NCBI GenBank assembly: GCA_964483455.1
Contig: CAZACK010000062.1
Span: 1-29,857 of the forward strand
Direction of reading: 5' to 3'
Length of the DNA: 29,857 nucleotides
From: CAYZJD01 sp964483455
GTDB taxonomy: Bacteria; Acidobacteriota; Terriglobia; Bryobacterales; Bryobacteraceae
Shown: positions 17,376 to 25,191 of the stretch, one piece after another
Numbering within the stretch: the first letter of the stretch is position 1
How the letters are laid out: each line of letters starts with the position of its first letter
Notes under the pieces: model-generated
Told to the model about the DNA's origin: nothing
Seen by the model: only the letters and a program-made list of their open reading frames with translations
Database searches by the model: none
Made by a program: the position numbers and the translations under genes

Positions 17376-17786
17376 TTGAACGAATTGACCACAAGCCAGG
17401 TAGCAGAACGCGCTGCGGTCAACCTCGAGACTATCCGCTACTACCAGCGGCGAGGCTTGCTTCCCGATCCGCCACGATCCGCCTCCGGCTATCGGTGCTT
17501 CACCGATGATGCGGTGCGGCGCGTCCGGTTCGTTAAGCGAGGGCAGCAGCTTGGATTCTCGCTGGAGGAATTGAAGGAGCTTCTCGCTCTCCGCGTCCAG
17601 CCGGGGGCGACATGTGCCCAGGTGCGGCAGCGTGCCGAGGCGAAGATCGCCGACATCGACGAGCGAATTCGTGTTCTGCGAGCCATGCGAAGGGCGCTGA
17701 AGCGCTTGGCCGATTCCTGCACGGGGCGCGGCCCGGCTTCCGAATGCCCGATCCTGGAGAACCTGGATGCCAAGGATGTCTTCTAA
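17376..17786 (+). CDS. merR: MerR-family mercury(II)-type regulator
   Basis: A 136-residue regulator. The N-terminal winged helix begins TTSQVAERAAVNLETIRYYQRRGLLP, as in MerR. Cysteines at 80, 115 and 124 have exactly the 35- and 9-residue spacing of Tn501 MerR C82, C117 and C126, which bind one Hg(II) across the dimer. The C-terminal segment SCTGRGPASECPIL also matches. A fourth cysteine, C41, is in the DNA-binding domain. TTG 17376 is chosen because GAGGAGG stands six bases before it and the family begins here; the longer open frame to 17247 runs through the promoter. Stop overlaps the next start by 20 bases. Hg(II) sensing is inferred from spacing. Confidence 0.88.
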   Translation: MNELTTSQVAERAAVNLETIRYYQRRGLLPDPPRSASGYRCFTDDAVRRVRFVKRGQQLGFSLEELKELLALRVQPGATCAQVRQRAEAKIADIDERIRVLRAMRRALKRLADSCTGRGPASECPILENLDAKDVF

Positions 17787-18564
17787 GGCTACGACGAGCG
17801 CTGAACTGATCTACGACGAAGGCTGCCCGAATATCGCCGAAGCTCGTGGGAATCTGTTGCGGGCCTTTCAGCTTGCCCGAGTGGAGGCCCATTGGACGGA
17901 ATGGAACCGGCAAGACCCCGCCACGCCCGCGCGAGTGCGCGGCTTCGCTTCTCCAACTGTGCTTGTCGGCGGCCGCGACGTGGCCGGCGGGCAACCCGGC
18001 GGGACGGATCCATGCTGCCGGCTGTATGCCGGACCTCAGGGCGAGTACCGGAGAGCGCCTGAAGCGAGTCTCATTGCTGAAGCTCTGAGGGAAGTTGAGC
18101 TTCACCGCGCCAGGGCAGTCCGGCCAGAAGGGCTCCTGGTTCTGCCAGGCATTGCATCCGCGCTGCTCCCCAAACTGGCGTGTCCGGCGTGCTGGCCCGC
18201 ATACGCCGGGCTGTTGTCGGCTGTTGGCCTGGGCTTCCTGCTGTCGGCCAGGTATCTGCTGGCGATAACGGCGCTCCTCCTGGCGGCTGCCGTTGGCGGG
18301 ATCGCCTTCGGCGCGCGACGGCGCCGACGGTATGGGCCCTTGTTTCTTGGCTTGACCGCTTCGGGCATCGTCCTCGCCGGCAAGTTCTACTACGACTCAG
18401 AGATAGCCGTGTATTTGGGGATCGCCGGCTTGGTCTTCGCGTCCCTTTGGAACGCGCGACACGCCCCCACCGGCACACGGGCGCCGTGCCCCACGTGCGT
18501 CCCAATCAAGCCCCGTTCGACTCCAAAAAGGAGCAATTGTCATGAGTCACAAACGCAAGATTGA
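17767..18564 (+). CDS. Thioredoxin-like domain fused to MerC-like mercury-transport membrane domain
   Basis: A 265-residue apparent fusion. Residues 1-115 form a soluble alpha/beta domain. It starts ELIYDEGCPN (C20), has RGFASPTVLVGGRDVAG, a cis-proline-type strand, and C83-C84 in PCCRLY. This type accompanies mer genes but I cannot name its biochemical role. Residues about 122-228 have four hydrophobic helices; the first carries C139-P-A-C142 in LACPACWPAYAGLLSAVGLGFL, very like MerC (CAACFPALASFGAAIGLGFL), which takes up Hg(II). A C-terminal CPTC (241-244) and C258 add possible metal ligands. GGAGA precedes ATG 17767, inside the merR gene. The last 23 bases overlap the next gene. Confidence 0.75.
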   Translation: MPRMSSKATTSAELIYDEGCPNIAEARGNLLRAFQLARVEAHWTEWNRQDPATPARVRGFASPTVLVGGRDVAGGQPGGTDPCCRLYAGPQGEYRRAPEASLIAEALREVELHRARAVRPEGLLVLPGIASALLPKLACPACWPAYAGLLSAVGLGFLLSARYLLAITALLLAAAVGGIAFGARRRRRYGPLFLGLTASGIVLAGKFYYDSEIAVYLGIAGLVFASLWNARHAPTGTRAPCPTCVPIKPRSTPKRSNCHESQTQD

Positions 18565-18808
18565 AGTATTCAGCGCTGGCTGTCCAGCCTGCGAAGAAAC
18601 GATCGCTGTTGTGAACGACATCGCGTGCCCTTCGTGTGAAGTAACCGTGCTGGACATGCGCCGGCCGGAAGTCGCCGCGAAGGCAACGAAATACGGAATT
18701 CGCGGCGTTCCGTCGGTGGTCATTGACGGGAAACTGGCTAGCTGCTGCGAGGGCAGAGGCGTGAACCCGGAGGCGCTGAAGGCGGCCGGGCTCGGTGTGC
18801 CCCTGTAA
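18542..18808 (+). CDS. Small thioredoxin-like protein of the mercury-type operon
   Basis: An 88-residue thioredoxin-fold protein (beta-alpha-beta start IEVFSAGCPACEET) with a redox or metal-binding C14-P-A-C17. A second C29-P-S-C32, a cis-proline at P57 (GVPSVVIDG) and a CC pair at 68-69 follow. Small proteins of this type follow merR and membrane genes in soil bacteria and may pass Hg(II) or maintain thiols; the exact role is unknown. AAGGAG is about seven bases before ATG 18542, and the gene overlaps the end of the transporter gene by 23 bases, indicating one operon. No merA (mercuric reductase) follows; the next gene is on the other strand. Confidence 0.78.
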   Translation: MSHKRKIEVFSAGCPACEETIAVVNDIACPSCEVTVLDMRRPEVAAKATKYGIRGVPSVVIDGKLASCCEGRGVNPEALKAAGLGVPL

Positions 18809-18822
18809 TCTTAGGGGTGCGC

Positions 18823-21800
18823 TCATTCCCCCACCGGCGCCAGCTTGTACTTGTAGCTGTACGGCCGGTCGGCCGGGATGCGGTACGGCTCCATCGGGTA
18901 GGCGTTCAGACTCCAGGAATCGATGCCGCCTACGCCCATCTGCTTCAGGTCGAGGTTGACGTAGATCTCCGGCCGGCGGGGAAGCTGGAACGAGTAGCTC
19001 GCCGATTCGATGTCGTCTTTGGTGACGTGCCGGGCGGCGACGCTTAACAAGGGCATCCCGGTCGCCTTCAGCCCGATCCCGGCCTTGTTGGTGAACGTCA
19101 CCCAGCGGACGTCCACTTTGTTGCCGTTTTCTTGCGGGCGCGAGTAATCCACCCACTGCCCGTCCACGCTGCCGTTGTACACGCCCACGCGCTCGAAGTT
19201 GCGATCGATGTAAGTTTCCGCCGGACCCCGGCCGTACCAGGTGATGTTCTCCAGGCCCGGCGAGAGGACCAGCTCCGAGCCGAACCGCGGCATCATCGGC
19301 AACTTGCGGTCCGCCGGCGGCTGGTAGGACGATTCGACCACCATCTCGCCGTTGCCATACACGATGTAGTCCATCGTGTACTTCGCGCCAGCAGCGTCAA
19401 GCTCGGCCTCGACCGTGATTCCAGTGGTTGTGTCGTCGACGCGCCGGACGCGCACGTTCCGAACCTGGTGCGCCCACGGCCTGGCCGCGCTGCGCCACAG
19501 GAGAATGCGCTGTGCCGGATTCTTGCCGGCGAACAGCCGGATTGCCTTCCAGGCGCCGATGTCGTTGTCCGTCTGCGCCCGCCAGAAGTCGGGTTCGGGC
19601 CCGCGTTCCAGAAGGCGTACGCCTCTGTAAGTGTAGGCCTGGATCGTGCCCCAGACCTTGTTGAAGACCATGGTGAAGTCTTTGCCGCGGAAGCGGGCAT
19701 CGTTCGGCGTCTCCGTGAACTGGAGGCGCGGCAGGTTGGCGGGAGGGGCATCCGCCGGCGGCGCCGACCCCGGAACCAGGAATTGCTCCCAGGAAAGCTC
19801 GTGTCCCTTCGGCGCCCAGGAGGTTTGCTGCTTGCTGACAAAGCTGAGATTCAGCCAGTACTCGACGCCCGGTTCGGGTCGGATGGACGGCAACGCGAGG
19901 GTGAATTCCTTTTCCTGGCCGGGCTCGATGTCGAGCGGCGGCAGCGCGCCCGACGCGATCGCGCGGCCGTCCGCCTTCACCTCCCAGCGGCCCTCGGCGA
20001 CGTCCATGGCGTTGACGAAATCGTGCCGGTTGCGCACCTTGATGCGCCCCGCCGCCGCGTCGACCAGCGTGGCGTGGATATATCGGTAGACATACTTGAT
20101 CGCGTGAAGGCCGGGGTGCGGGTTGCGCTCCGCGTCCACCAGCCCGTTCATGCAGAAGTTGCCGTCGGTGTGCACGCCCGCCTTGTCCTCCCACCAGCCG
20201 CCGTAAGCGAGGAACGTCTTCTTGCCGGAGCGCTCGCGGAAGGCCTCCGGCACGGGCAGGCGGATGCCCTGGTCCACCCAGTCCCAGACAAACGCGCCCT
20301 GGGCGTTGGTTCCGGAATAGAACAGATCCCAGTATTCCTTCAGGCCGCCGCTCGAATTCCCCATGGCGTGCGTGTACTCGCAGAGCAGCAGCGGCATCTC
20401 CGGGCGCTTCGCCGCTAGTTCCGCCGTTCGCTTCGGCGATGGGTACATGAACGAATTGATGTCGGCGTTCGACCCGCCCGTGCCGGTCGAGCCCTCATAG
20501 TGGAACGGACGCGACGGGTCGCGCTGTTTGACCCACTGGTAGGCGGCGGCGACATTCCTGCCGTCGCCGGATTCGTTGCCCATCGACCAGATGATCACCG
20601 ACGGATGGTTCTTGTCGCGCTCCACCATCCGCTCCACGCGATTCAGAAACGCGGCCTGCCAGGATGGGTCGTCGTTGACGAAGTGCTTTCCGTAGCTGCC
20701 GTATTGATGCGCTTCGATGTTCGCCTCGTCCATCACGTAGAGCCCGTAGCGGTCGCAAAGCTCGTACCAGTCCGGGTGGTTCGGATAGTGCGACGTTCGG
20801 ACGGCATTCACGTTGAACCGCTTCATGATTTCGATGTCGCGGACCATCGATTCGCGGGTGATGAGCTTTCCCGACTCGGGCGAATGCTCGTGGCGGTTGA
20901 CGCCCTTGAGCAGGACGGCCCGGCCGTTGACTAATAGCCGGCCGTCGCGGATCTCCACTTCGCGGAATCCCACGTTCGCCGGAACCACTTCGATGACCGC
21001 GCCGCCAGCGTCCTTCAGGGTGAGCAGCAGCCTATAGAGATGCGGCGTCTCGGCCGTCCATTTCCGCGGGTTCGCGACACGGAACGTGAACGTCTCCCGC
21101 GCGGAACTCAGCTTTCGACCCTGCGGAGGGACGCCGGCGCCCTCGAGTTCCGCCGTCAGGGAGGCGCCTTCGGCATTCGCCACTTCCGTCTGCACCGTCA
21201 GTACGGCGTCGCGGTACGCTTCGTCGAGATCGGTGCGGACCTCGAAGTCGCGGATGCGCCTCGGCGCCGCCGACCACAGAACCACGTCGCGGAAGATGCC
21301 GCTCATCCGCCACATGTCCTGGTCTTCGAGGACAGAGCCGTCGCTCCAGCGATAGACCTCGACCGCGAGCACATTCACGCCCGGCCTCACGTACTTCGTG
21401 ATGTTGAACTCGGCGGGCGTGCGGCTGTCCTCGCTGTATCCGACTTTCTGCCCGTTCACCCAGACGTAAAACGCCGAGTCGACGCCCGCGAAGTGGAGGT
21501 ACACCTCGCGGTCTTTCCAGTCCGCGGGAACGGTGAACGGGGTGCGGTAGGAGCCGACGGGGTTGTCCTCGCGCGGAATCACCGGCGGTTTGGTCGTGTC
21601 GACCGGGAACGGATAGAGGATGTTGGTGTAGATCGGGATGCCGTCGCCCTGCATCTCGATGCTCGAAGGAACGGGAATCGACTTCCAGTTCGAGTCGTCG
21701 AAGCCGGGAGCGTGGAAATCCTGCGGGCGCGCGTACGGGCCGCTCGAGTAGCTGAATTTCCACGTGCCGTTGAGCAGGACCCGCCACGGCGACTCGCCTT

Positions 21801-21948
21801 TCAGCGCGGCCGCCCTCGACGGGTAGGCGGTGACCGTCGCGCGCGGCTTCTCCGCGTTCACCTGGATGACGGCCGGGTTGTCCCATTCGGGACGGTCTTG
21901 GGCGGAGACGGCGGAGGCGAAGAGGAATAGCGCGGCTGGTGCTTTCAC
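18823..21948 (-). CDS. lacZ: Secreted GH2 beta-galactosidase
   Basis: A 1041-residue glycoside hydrolase family 2 enzyme with the LacZ layout: sugar-binding jelly roll (about 45-215), immunoglobulin-like domain, TIM barrel (about 335-625), second Ig-like domain and C-terminal Bgal small-chain domain. The acid/base glutamate is E459 in WSMGNESGDG and the nucleophile is E524 in LLCEYTHAMGNS, close to E461 and E537 of E. coli LacZ. It begins with a signal peptide (APAALFLFASAVSA, cleaved before QDR), so it acts outside the cytoplasm, unlike E. coli LacZ. GTG 21948 has AGAGGA just upstream. Related GH2 enzymes act on other beta-galactosides of plant polysaccharide, so lactose need not be the substrate. 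It diverges from the deacetylase gene. Confidence 0.92.
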   Translation of the reverse strand: MKAPAALFLFASAVSAQDRPEWDNPAVIQVNAEKPRATVTAYPSRAAALKGESPWRVLLNGTWKFSYSSGPYARPQDFHAPGFDDSNWKSIPVPSSIEMQGDGIPIYTNILYPFPVDTTKPPVIPREDNPVGSYRTPFTVPADWKDREVYLHFAGVDSAFYVWVNGQKVGYSEDSRTPAEFNITKYVRPGVNVLAVEVYRWSDGSVLEDQDMWRMSGIFRDVVLWSAAPRRIRDFEVRTDLDEAYRDAVLTVQTEVANAEGASLTAELEGAGVPPQGRKLSSARETFTFRVANPRKWTAETPHLYRLLLTLKDAGGAVIEVVPANVGFREVEIRDGRLLVNGRAVLLKGVNRHEHSPESGKLITRESMVRDIEIMKRFNVNAVRTSHYPNHPDWYELCDRYGLYVMDEANIEAHQYGSYGKHFVNDDPSWQAAFLNRVERMVERDKNHPSVIIWSMGNESGDGRNVAAAYQWVKQRDPSRPFHYEGSTGTGGSNADINSFMYPSPKRTAELAAKRPEMPLLLCEYTHAMGNSSGGLKEYWDLFYSGTNAQGAFVWDWVDQGIRLPVPEAFRERSGKKTFLAYGGWWEDKAGVHTDGNFCMNGLVDAERNPHPGLHAIKYVYRYIHATLVDAAAGRIKVRNRHDFVNAMDVAEGRWEVKADGRAIASGALPPLDIEPGQEKEFTLALPSIRPEPGVEYWLNLSFVSKQQTSWAPKGHELSWEQFLVPGSAPPADAPPANLPRLQFTETPNDARFRGKDFTMVFNKVWGTIQAYTYRGVRLLERGPEPDFWRAQTDNDIGAWKAIRLFAGKNPAQRILLWRSAARPWAHQVRNVRVRRVDDTTTGITVEAELDAAGAKYTMDYIVYGNGEMVVESSYQPPADRKLPMMPRFGSELVLSPGLENITWYGRGPAETYIDRNFERVGVYNGSVDGQWVDYSRPQENGNKVDVRWVTFTNKAGIGLKATGMPLLSVAARHVTKDDIESASYSFQLPRRPEIYVNLDLKQMGVGGIDSWSLNAYPMEPYRIPADRPYSYKYKLAPVGE

Positions 21949-22077
21949 AATCCTCTTGTATCAGATGGAACGGGAATGTGGTGGGCAGCCTTTGACACCA
22001 CACCGGACCCGATGTCCCTCGCGCGCGGCGCGGTTGGGTGTACAGTGAATCCCAGAATGGAAATCCCGGTTTGCACG

Positions 22078-23652
22078 ATGCTCACCCGGCGGCAGTTCCT
22101 TGGGGCGCCGCTGCTGGCGGCGGCGCTGCCGATCCCCGACCGGCTCGTCGTCCTCACCTTCGATGACGCGGTCAAGTCGCACCGCGCCTTCGTCGCGCCT
22201 TTGCTCAAGGAATTCGGCTTCCGCGCAACGTTCTTCGTCAGCCATCTCTGGATGAACCACACCGAGCATTTCATGAGCTGGCGGGATATCGCGGAGATCC
22301 ACGAGATGGGATTCGAGATCGGCAACCATACCTGGACGCATGCCGATTTTTCGGTTCCGCGAATTGCCGCGCGGCTGGCGGGCGAGCTGGCGCTGGTCGA
22401 AAACGAGTTGGGCAATGTCGGCGTGCCCCGCCCCATCAGCTTCGCCTGGCCGGGGAACATGTTCGGCCCCGAGGCACTGCGCATCCTCCAGAGCCGCGGC
22501 TATCGGCTGGCCCGCCGCGGTCTGTCACCCGAACGCGAGTACGGCAAGATAGCCGTCGGCCCGGTGTTCGATCCGGCGCAGCACCACCCGCTGCTGATTC
22601 CCACCACCGGCGACGGCTACCCCGACTGGACGTTTGACCATTTCCGAAAAGTGGTGTCGGCGGGCGGGCCCGGCAAGGCGGTTGTGTTGCAGTTCCATGG
22701 GGTGCCCGACATTGCGCATCCCTGGGTCCACACCCCGCCGGAAATGTTCCGGCGCTACATGCAGTACTTGAAGGACGAGGGCTTTCGGACGGCCGCGTTG
22801 CGCGACCTTGCGCCGTATCTCCCCGACCCGCCCGACGACCCGCTGCTCCAGACCCGTTTCCGCGGCAAACCCGTTCCGGCGGTCGAAGTAGAGGCCACGC
22901 GGCGGGACGCGGCGTACTGGCGCGCGAACCTCGATCGGCACCGTTACGCACCGGCGGAGATCGGCGACGCGCTCCCCGAACCCCCGCCTGCGCCGGTCGC
23001 GGGCCCGCTGTCGGACTTGCTCCCGTACCCCGGCCTCGCGCGCCACCCCCGCATCGGGTTTCTCGATGGCGCCATCGATCCCAAGCGCGGCACCAAGGCC
23101 AGCGTCTTCCTGCCGTGGGACCCGTCGAGCTACGTCGTCGTCGACCTGCCCGAGGCGATCTTCAGCAACCTCGGGCTGCTGTTCCTTGCCCACACCCACA
23201 TCCCCACTATTTGGGATGCGCGAAACGTTGTGATCGACAACGTGGACTGGATCCGCGAGCCCGACGGCAGCCTCCGCTCGGCCTGGCGGCTGCCTAACGG
23301 GGTCGAGTTTGGCGCCATGGCGCGGTACGACGGCAGCCTCCGGATGGAGCTTTGGCTCACCAACGGGACCAGCGAACCGCTGACCGGGCTCCGCACGCAG
23401 GTCTGCGTGATGCTAAAGGGGGCTGCGGGTTTCGACAAGCAGACTAACGACAACAAGACCTTCCGGCAGACTGTGGCCGGCGTGAGTCACGGGAACCGTA
23501 GGATCCTCACCGAGTGGGAACGCTGCGGCCGCACCTGGGGCAATCCCGACTGCCCCTGCCTGCACTCGGACCCTGTGTTGCCGGATTGTCCGCCGGGGGA
23601 GACGGTTCGCGTACGCGGCAAGCTGTGGTTCGACGTTTCAAAATCGGTATGA
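22078..23652 (+). CDS. Polysaccharide deacetylase-family protein with extra C-terminal domain
   Basis: A 524-residue protein. A Tat-like signal (MLTRRQFLGAPLLAAALP) opens it. A NodB-homology domain follows (about 25-265), with motif 1 TFDD at 27-30 (D29 and D30) and the metal-binding GNHTWTH (H84, H88). LQFHGVPD and WRDIAEIHEMGFEIGNH also fit. These zinc-dependent enzymes remove acetyl groups from N-acetylated glycans. The remaining 250 residues include RIGFLDGAIDPK, WDPSSYVVVDLPEAI and a beta-rich part, and resemble no domain I can name. ATG 22078 gives the clean Tat start; in-frame ATGs at 22057 and 21976 are alternatives, with no strong ribosome-binding site. The divergent beta-galactosidase suggests joint polysaccharide breakdown. 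Confidence 0.82.
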   Translation: MLTRRQFLGAPLLAAALPIPDRLVVLTFDDAVKSHRAFVAPLLKEFGFRATFFVSHLWMNHTEHFMSWRDIAEIHEMGFEIGNHTWTHADFSVPRIAARLAGELALVENELGNVGVPRPISFAWPGNMFGPEALRILQSRGYRLARRGLSPEREYGKIAVGPVFDPAQHHPLLIPTTGDGYPDWTFDHFRKVVSAGGPGKAVVLQFHGVPDIAHPWVHTPPEMFRRYMQYLKDEGFRTAALRDLAPYLPDPPDDPLLQTRFRGKPVPAVEVEATRRDAAYWRANLDRHRYAPAEIGDALPEPPPAPVAGPLSDLLPYPGLARHPRIGFLDGAIDPKRGTKASVFLPWDPSSYVVVDLPEAIFSNLGLLFLAHTHIPTIWDARNVVIDNVDWIREPDGSLRSAWRLPNGVEFGAMARYDGSLRMELWLTNGTSEPLTGLRTQVCVMLKGAAGFDKQTNDNKTFRQTVAGVSHGNRRILTEWERCGRTWGNPDCPCLHSDPVLPDCPPGETVRVRGKLWFDVSKSV

Positions 23653-23682
23653 GGCCTCGTTCATTCTCTATGGAAATGCGAA

Positions 23683-23838
23683 GAAGCGGGATGTTCGCTC
23701 CTTGTTCCTCTATGAGTTACCGTTGGCAGGGCGATTGCTCCACCGCATTCGGGCCAACAGAGGTTATAGCCGCTTTGACTGGGAGGTTGCCTCTCCCAGC
23801 TTGTTCTTGCCCCGATCCTACCGGGGCCTTTCTTTTTT
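23683..23838 (+). ncRNA. Candidate structured RNA ending in an intrinsic terminator
   Basis: The sequence after the deacetylase stop can fold into nested stems. G-AAGCGG (23683-23689) pairs with CCGCTT-T (23770-23776). CCTCT (23707-23711) pairs with AGAGG (23759-23763). GTTGGC (23722-23727) pairs with GCCAAC (23753-23758). A CTGGGAG/CTCCCAG hairpin (23779-23799) and a terminator follow. The 5' end is unknown. The stretch is less GC-rich than the flanking genes. It may be a small RNA or a long 3' UTR. A frame is open through it, but no start, ribosome site or recognised protein supports coding. 6S RNA was considered because of size and shape, without any sequence match. Confidence 0.35.
23809..23838 (+). 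terminator. Intrinsic (rho-independent) terminator
   Basis: GCCCCG (23809-23814), seven-base loop, CGGGGC (23822-23827), then TTTCTTTTTT at 23829-23838. This is the clearest intrinsic terminator in the window. It is 157 bases past the deacetylase stop, which is far for that gene alone. Confidence 0.85.
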
Positions 23839-23919
23839 CGGTGACAGGTTGCGCAATCCCCATTTTTCCCTCGGAGTCGCCTCGCAGTGCGAAAATGGGG
23901 ATTGCGTAGCCTGTCACCG
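23839..23919. repeat. 28-bp inverted repeat, REP/MITE-like
   Basis: The left arm 23839-23866 begins CGGTGACAGG and ends CAATCCCCATTTT. The right arm 23892-23919 is its reverse complement with 26 of 28 positions matching; mismatches are at positions 11 and 13 of the arm. The loop is 25 bases. It abuts the T-tract of the terminator upstream and runs into the start of the hydrolase gene. Arm length and near identity suggest a mobile palindromic element (REP/BIME or miniature transposable element) rather than a terminator. Copy number elsewhere cannot be judged from one copy. Confidence 0.75.
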
Positions 23920-24915
23920 ATTTATGCCTGGTGCATCGACCGGTGGGAAACGCGGCTGGCCACCCGAGACACCAACCGCGTCGTCCGGCCCTTCGAGTGG
24001 GGCCTGGAATGGCTGGAAGGCGTTGCGGATCAGGACGGCATACGGCGATACGTTCGGCGGTGGATCGCCGAGTCGGACCGGTTCTTTGGCTTCAGTCCAC
24101 CGGAGGACTACCGCCTGGAGGGGAATCTGCTGACCTTCAGCAGTCCTCTGCCCTCCCCCTACCTGCGGAACAACCTCGTCCATGCCGATCTCTTTCTTTC
24201 GCCGAGAGACCGCGGACGCGCTGTGCTGGTTCTCCCCCAGTGGAATGCCGGCGCCGATGGCCACGCGGGTCTCTGTAAGCTGCTCAACCGCTTTGGATTG
24301 ACGGCTCTGCGGATGAGCATGGCCTACCACGACCGTCGCATGCCCCCTGAACTTGAACGCGCCGACTACCATGTGTCGAGCAACATCGGGCGCACGATCC
24401 ACGCATCGCGCCAGTCGGTGATCGATGCCCGAGCCTGTATCGAGTGGCTCGCGCGGCAGGGGTACCGGCGGATTGGCATCCTGGGGACCAGCCTCGGCTC
24501 CTGCATCGGTTTTCTCACCGCGGCCCACGAGGACCGCATTCGGGTTGGCGCCTTTAACCATGTTTCCATGTACTTCGGCGATGTGGTCTGGACCGGGCTG
24601 TCCACCCGGCACGTTCGCCAGGGATTCGGCGACGGCATCCGCCAGGAAGACCTGCGCGAGTTCTGGGCCGTCATCAGCCCGGCCAGCTATGTGGACCGGC
24701 TGATCGGTCGCGAATTCAAGTCGCTGCTCATCTGGGCGCCGTTCGACACGACCTTTCTGCCCGTGTTCTCCCGCCAGGTCGTCGAATCCTTCCGCGCCCG
24801 CAACCTCTCCTTCGAGGAGTTCCGCTTGCCTTGCGCCCATTACACCACGGGCCGATTTCCCTTCAACCTGATCGACGGCCTCGCGATCTGCCGCTTCCTA
24901 TACCAAAACTTGTAG
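23887..24915 (+). CDS. Alpha/beta hydrolase, ABHD18-like
   Basis: A protein of up to 342 residues. The nucleophile elbow G-T-S202-L-G-S sits in IGILGTSLGSCIGF. D287 in IWAPFDTTFLP and H318 in LPCAHYTTG complete a plausible Ser-Asp-His triad. LVLPQWNAGADGH would be the oxyanion strand-loop. The N-terminal 90 residues (VVRPFEWGLEWL) are a cap-like region seen in the ABHD18/DUF2048-type hydrolases. The substrate is unknown. The start is uncertain: GTG 23887 and TTG 23902 both lie in the right arm of the inverted repeat and neither has a good ribosome-binding site. The first ten residues are therefore encoded by the repeat. Confidence 0.8.
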   Translation: MRKWGLRSLSPIYAWCIDRWETRLATRDTNRVVRPFEWGLEWLEGVADQDGIRRYVRRWIAESDRFFGFSPPEDYRLEGNLLTFSSPLPSPYLRNNLVHADLFLSPRDRGRAVLVLPQWNAGADGHAGLCKLLNRFGLTALRMSMAYHDRRMPPELERADYHVSSNIGRTIHASRQSVIDARACIEWLARQGYRRIGILGTSLGSCIGFLTAAHEDRIRVGAFNHVSMYFGDVVWTGLSTRHVRQGFGDGIRQEDLREFWAVISPASYVDRLIGREFKSLLIWAPFDTTFLPVFSRQVVESFRARNLSFEEFRLPCAHYTTGRFPFNLIDGLAICRFLYQNL

Positions 24916-24964
24916 AATGCTGCTGCCAAGCCCTGCATTTTGTGCCCTGGGAGAAAAATCCCTG

Positions 24965-24994
24965 TTGACAAGACCTCCGCTCTCCGCATAGTAT
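24965..24994 (+). promoter_or_regulatory. Strong sigma-70-type promoter
   Basis: TTGACA at 24965-24970 is a perfect -35. An 18-bp spacer separates it from TAGTAT at 24989-24994, five of six matches to TATAAT. It is the best consensus promoter in the window. Transcription should start near 25001, ten bases before the extended Shine-Dalgarno sequence. Confidence 0.8.
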
Positions 24995-25009
24995 GGTCAC
25001 ATCACTGAG

Positions 25010-25026
25010 AAAGGAGGTGGTCCAGC
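25010..25026 (+). promoter_or_regulatory. Extended Shine-Dalgarno, 17-nt complement of the 16S rRNA 3' end
   Basis: AAAGGAGGTGGTCCAGC is complementary to the bacterial 16S 3' tail over 17 consecutive bases, with one G-U wobble where the exact complement has A. Ordinary sites pair over four to seven bases. The pairing ends five bases before ATG 25032. The flanking sequence is not 16S rRNA. Confidence 0.75.
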
Positions 25027-25031
25027 AAAAA

Positions 25032-25076
25032 ATGACTTCTGGAAGTAGTAGGCCGCGCGAGGTGGCCGACTGCTAG
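25032..25076 (+). CDS. 14-residue small ORF or leader peptide
   Basis: ATG 25032 opens MTSGSSRPREVADC, ending at TAG 25074-25076. It is the first start codon after a consensus promoter and the very long ribosome-binding site, so translation is likely, even though the peptide is tiny and ends in cysteine. There is no membrane segment or signal. GGCC..GGCC inside the coding part, and AGGAG of the leader against CTCCT at 25079-25083, could fold against each other. It may be a regulatory leader peptide whose translation controls a downstream event, or a functional micropeptide. Its impression of being a conserved element in related genomes is from memory and unverified. Confidence 0.5.
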   Translation: MTSGSSRPREVADC

Positions 25077-25191
25077 ATCTCCTGTTCTGAACGCAGCCGG
25101 CTTTCGTTTCAGTGGCGAAGCCATTGCTCCTGTGGACCGGCCGCCTTTGCGCTACCCGTAGTGCCTCAGGATATACTCTGAACGGCTGACG

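Noticed and set aside
17767..18090. MerB-like (alkylmercury lyase) reading of the N-terminal domain
   Set aside because: The cysteine pattern and the strand order look thioredoxin-like; no MerB catalytic cysteine pair was found.
19132..20418. A 428-codon plus-strand open frame over the beta-galactosidase
   Set aside because: Antisense shadow of conserved GH2 motifs; the composition is not protein-like.
23514..23909. Open frames reading through the deacetylase end and the intergenic RNA
   Set aside because: No ribosome-binding site, no domain, and they read across the terminator and inverted repeat.
25010..25026. Possible 3' end of a 16S rRNA gene on the minus strand
   Set aside because: Only the 17-nt anti-SD complement matches; the bases beyond it do not continue into 16S helix 45.
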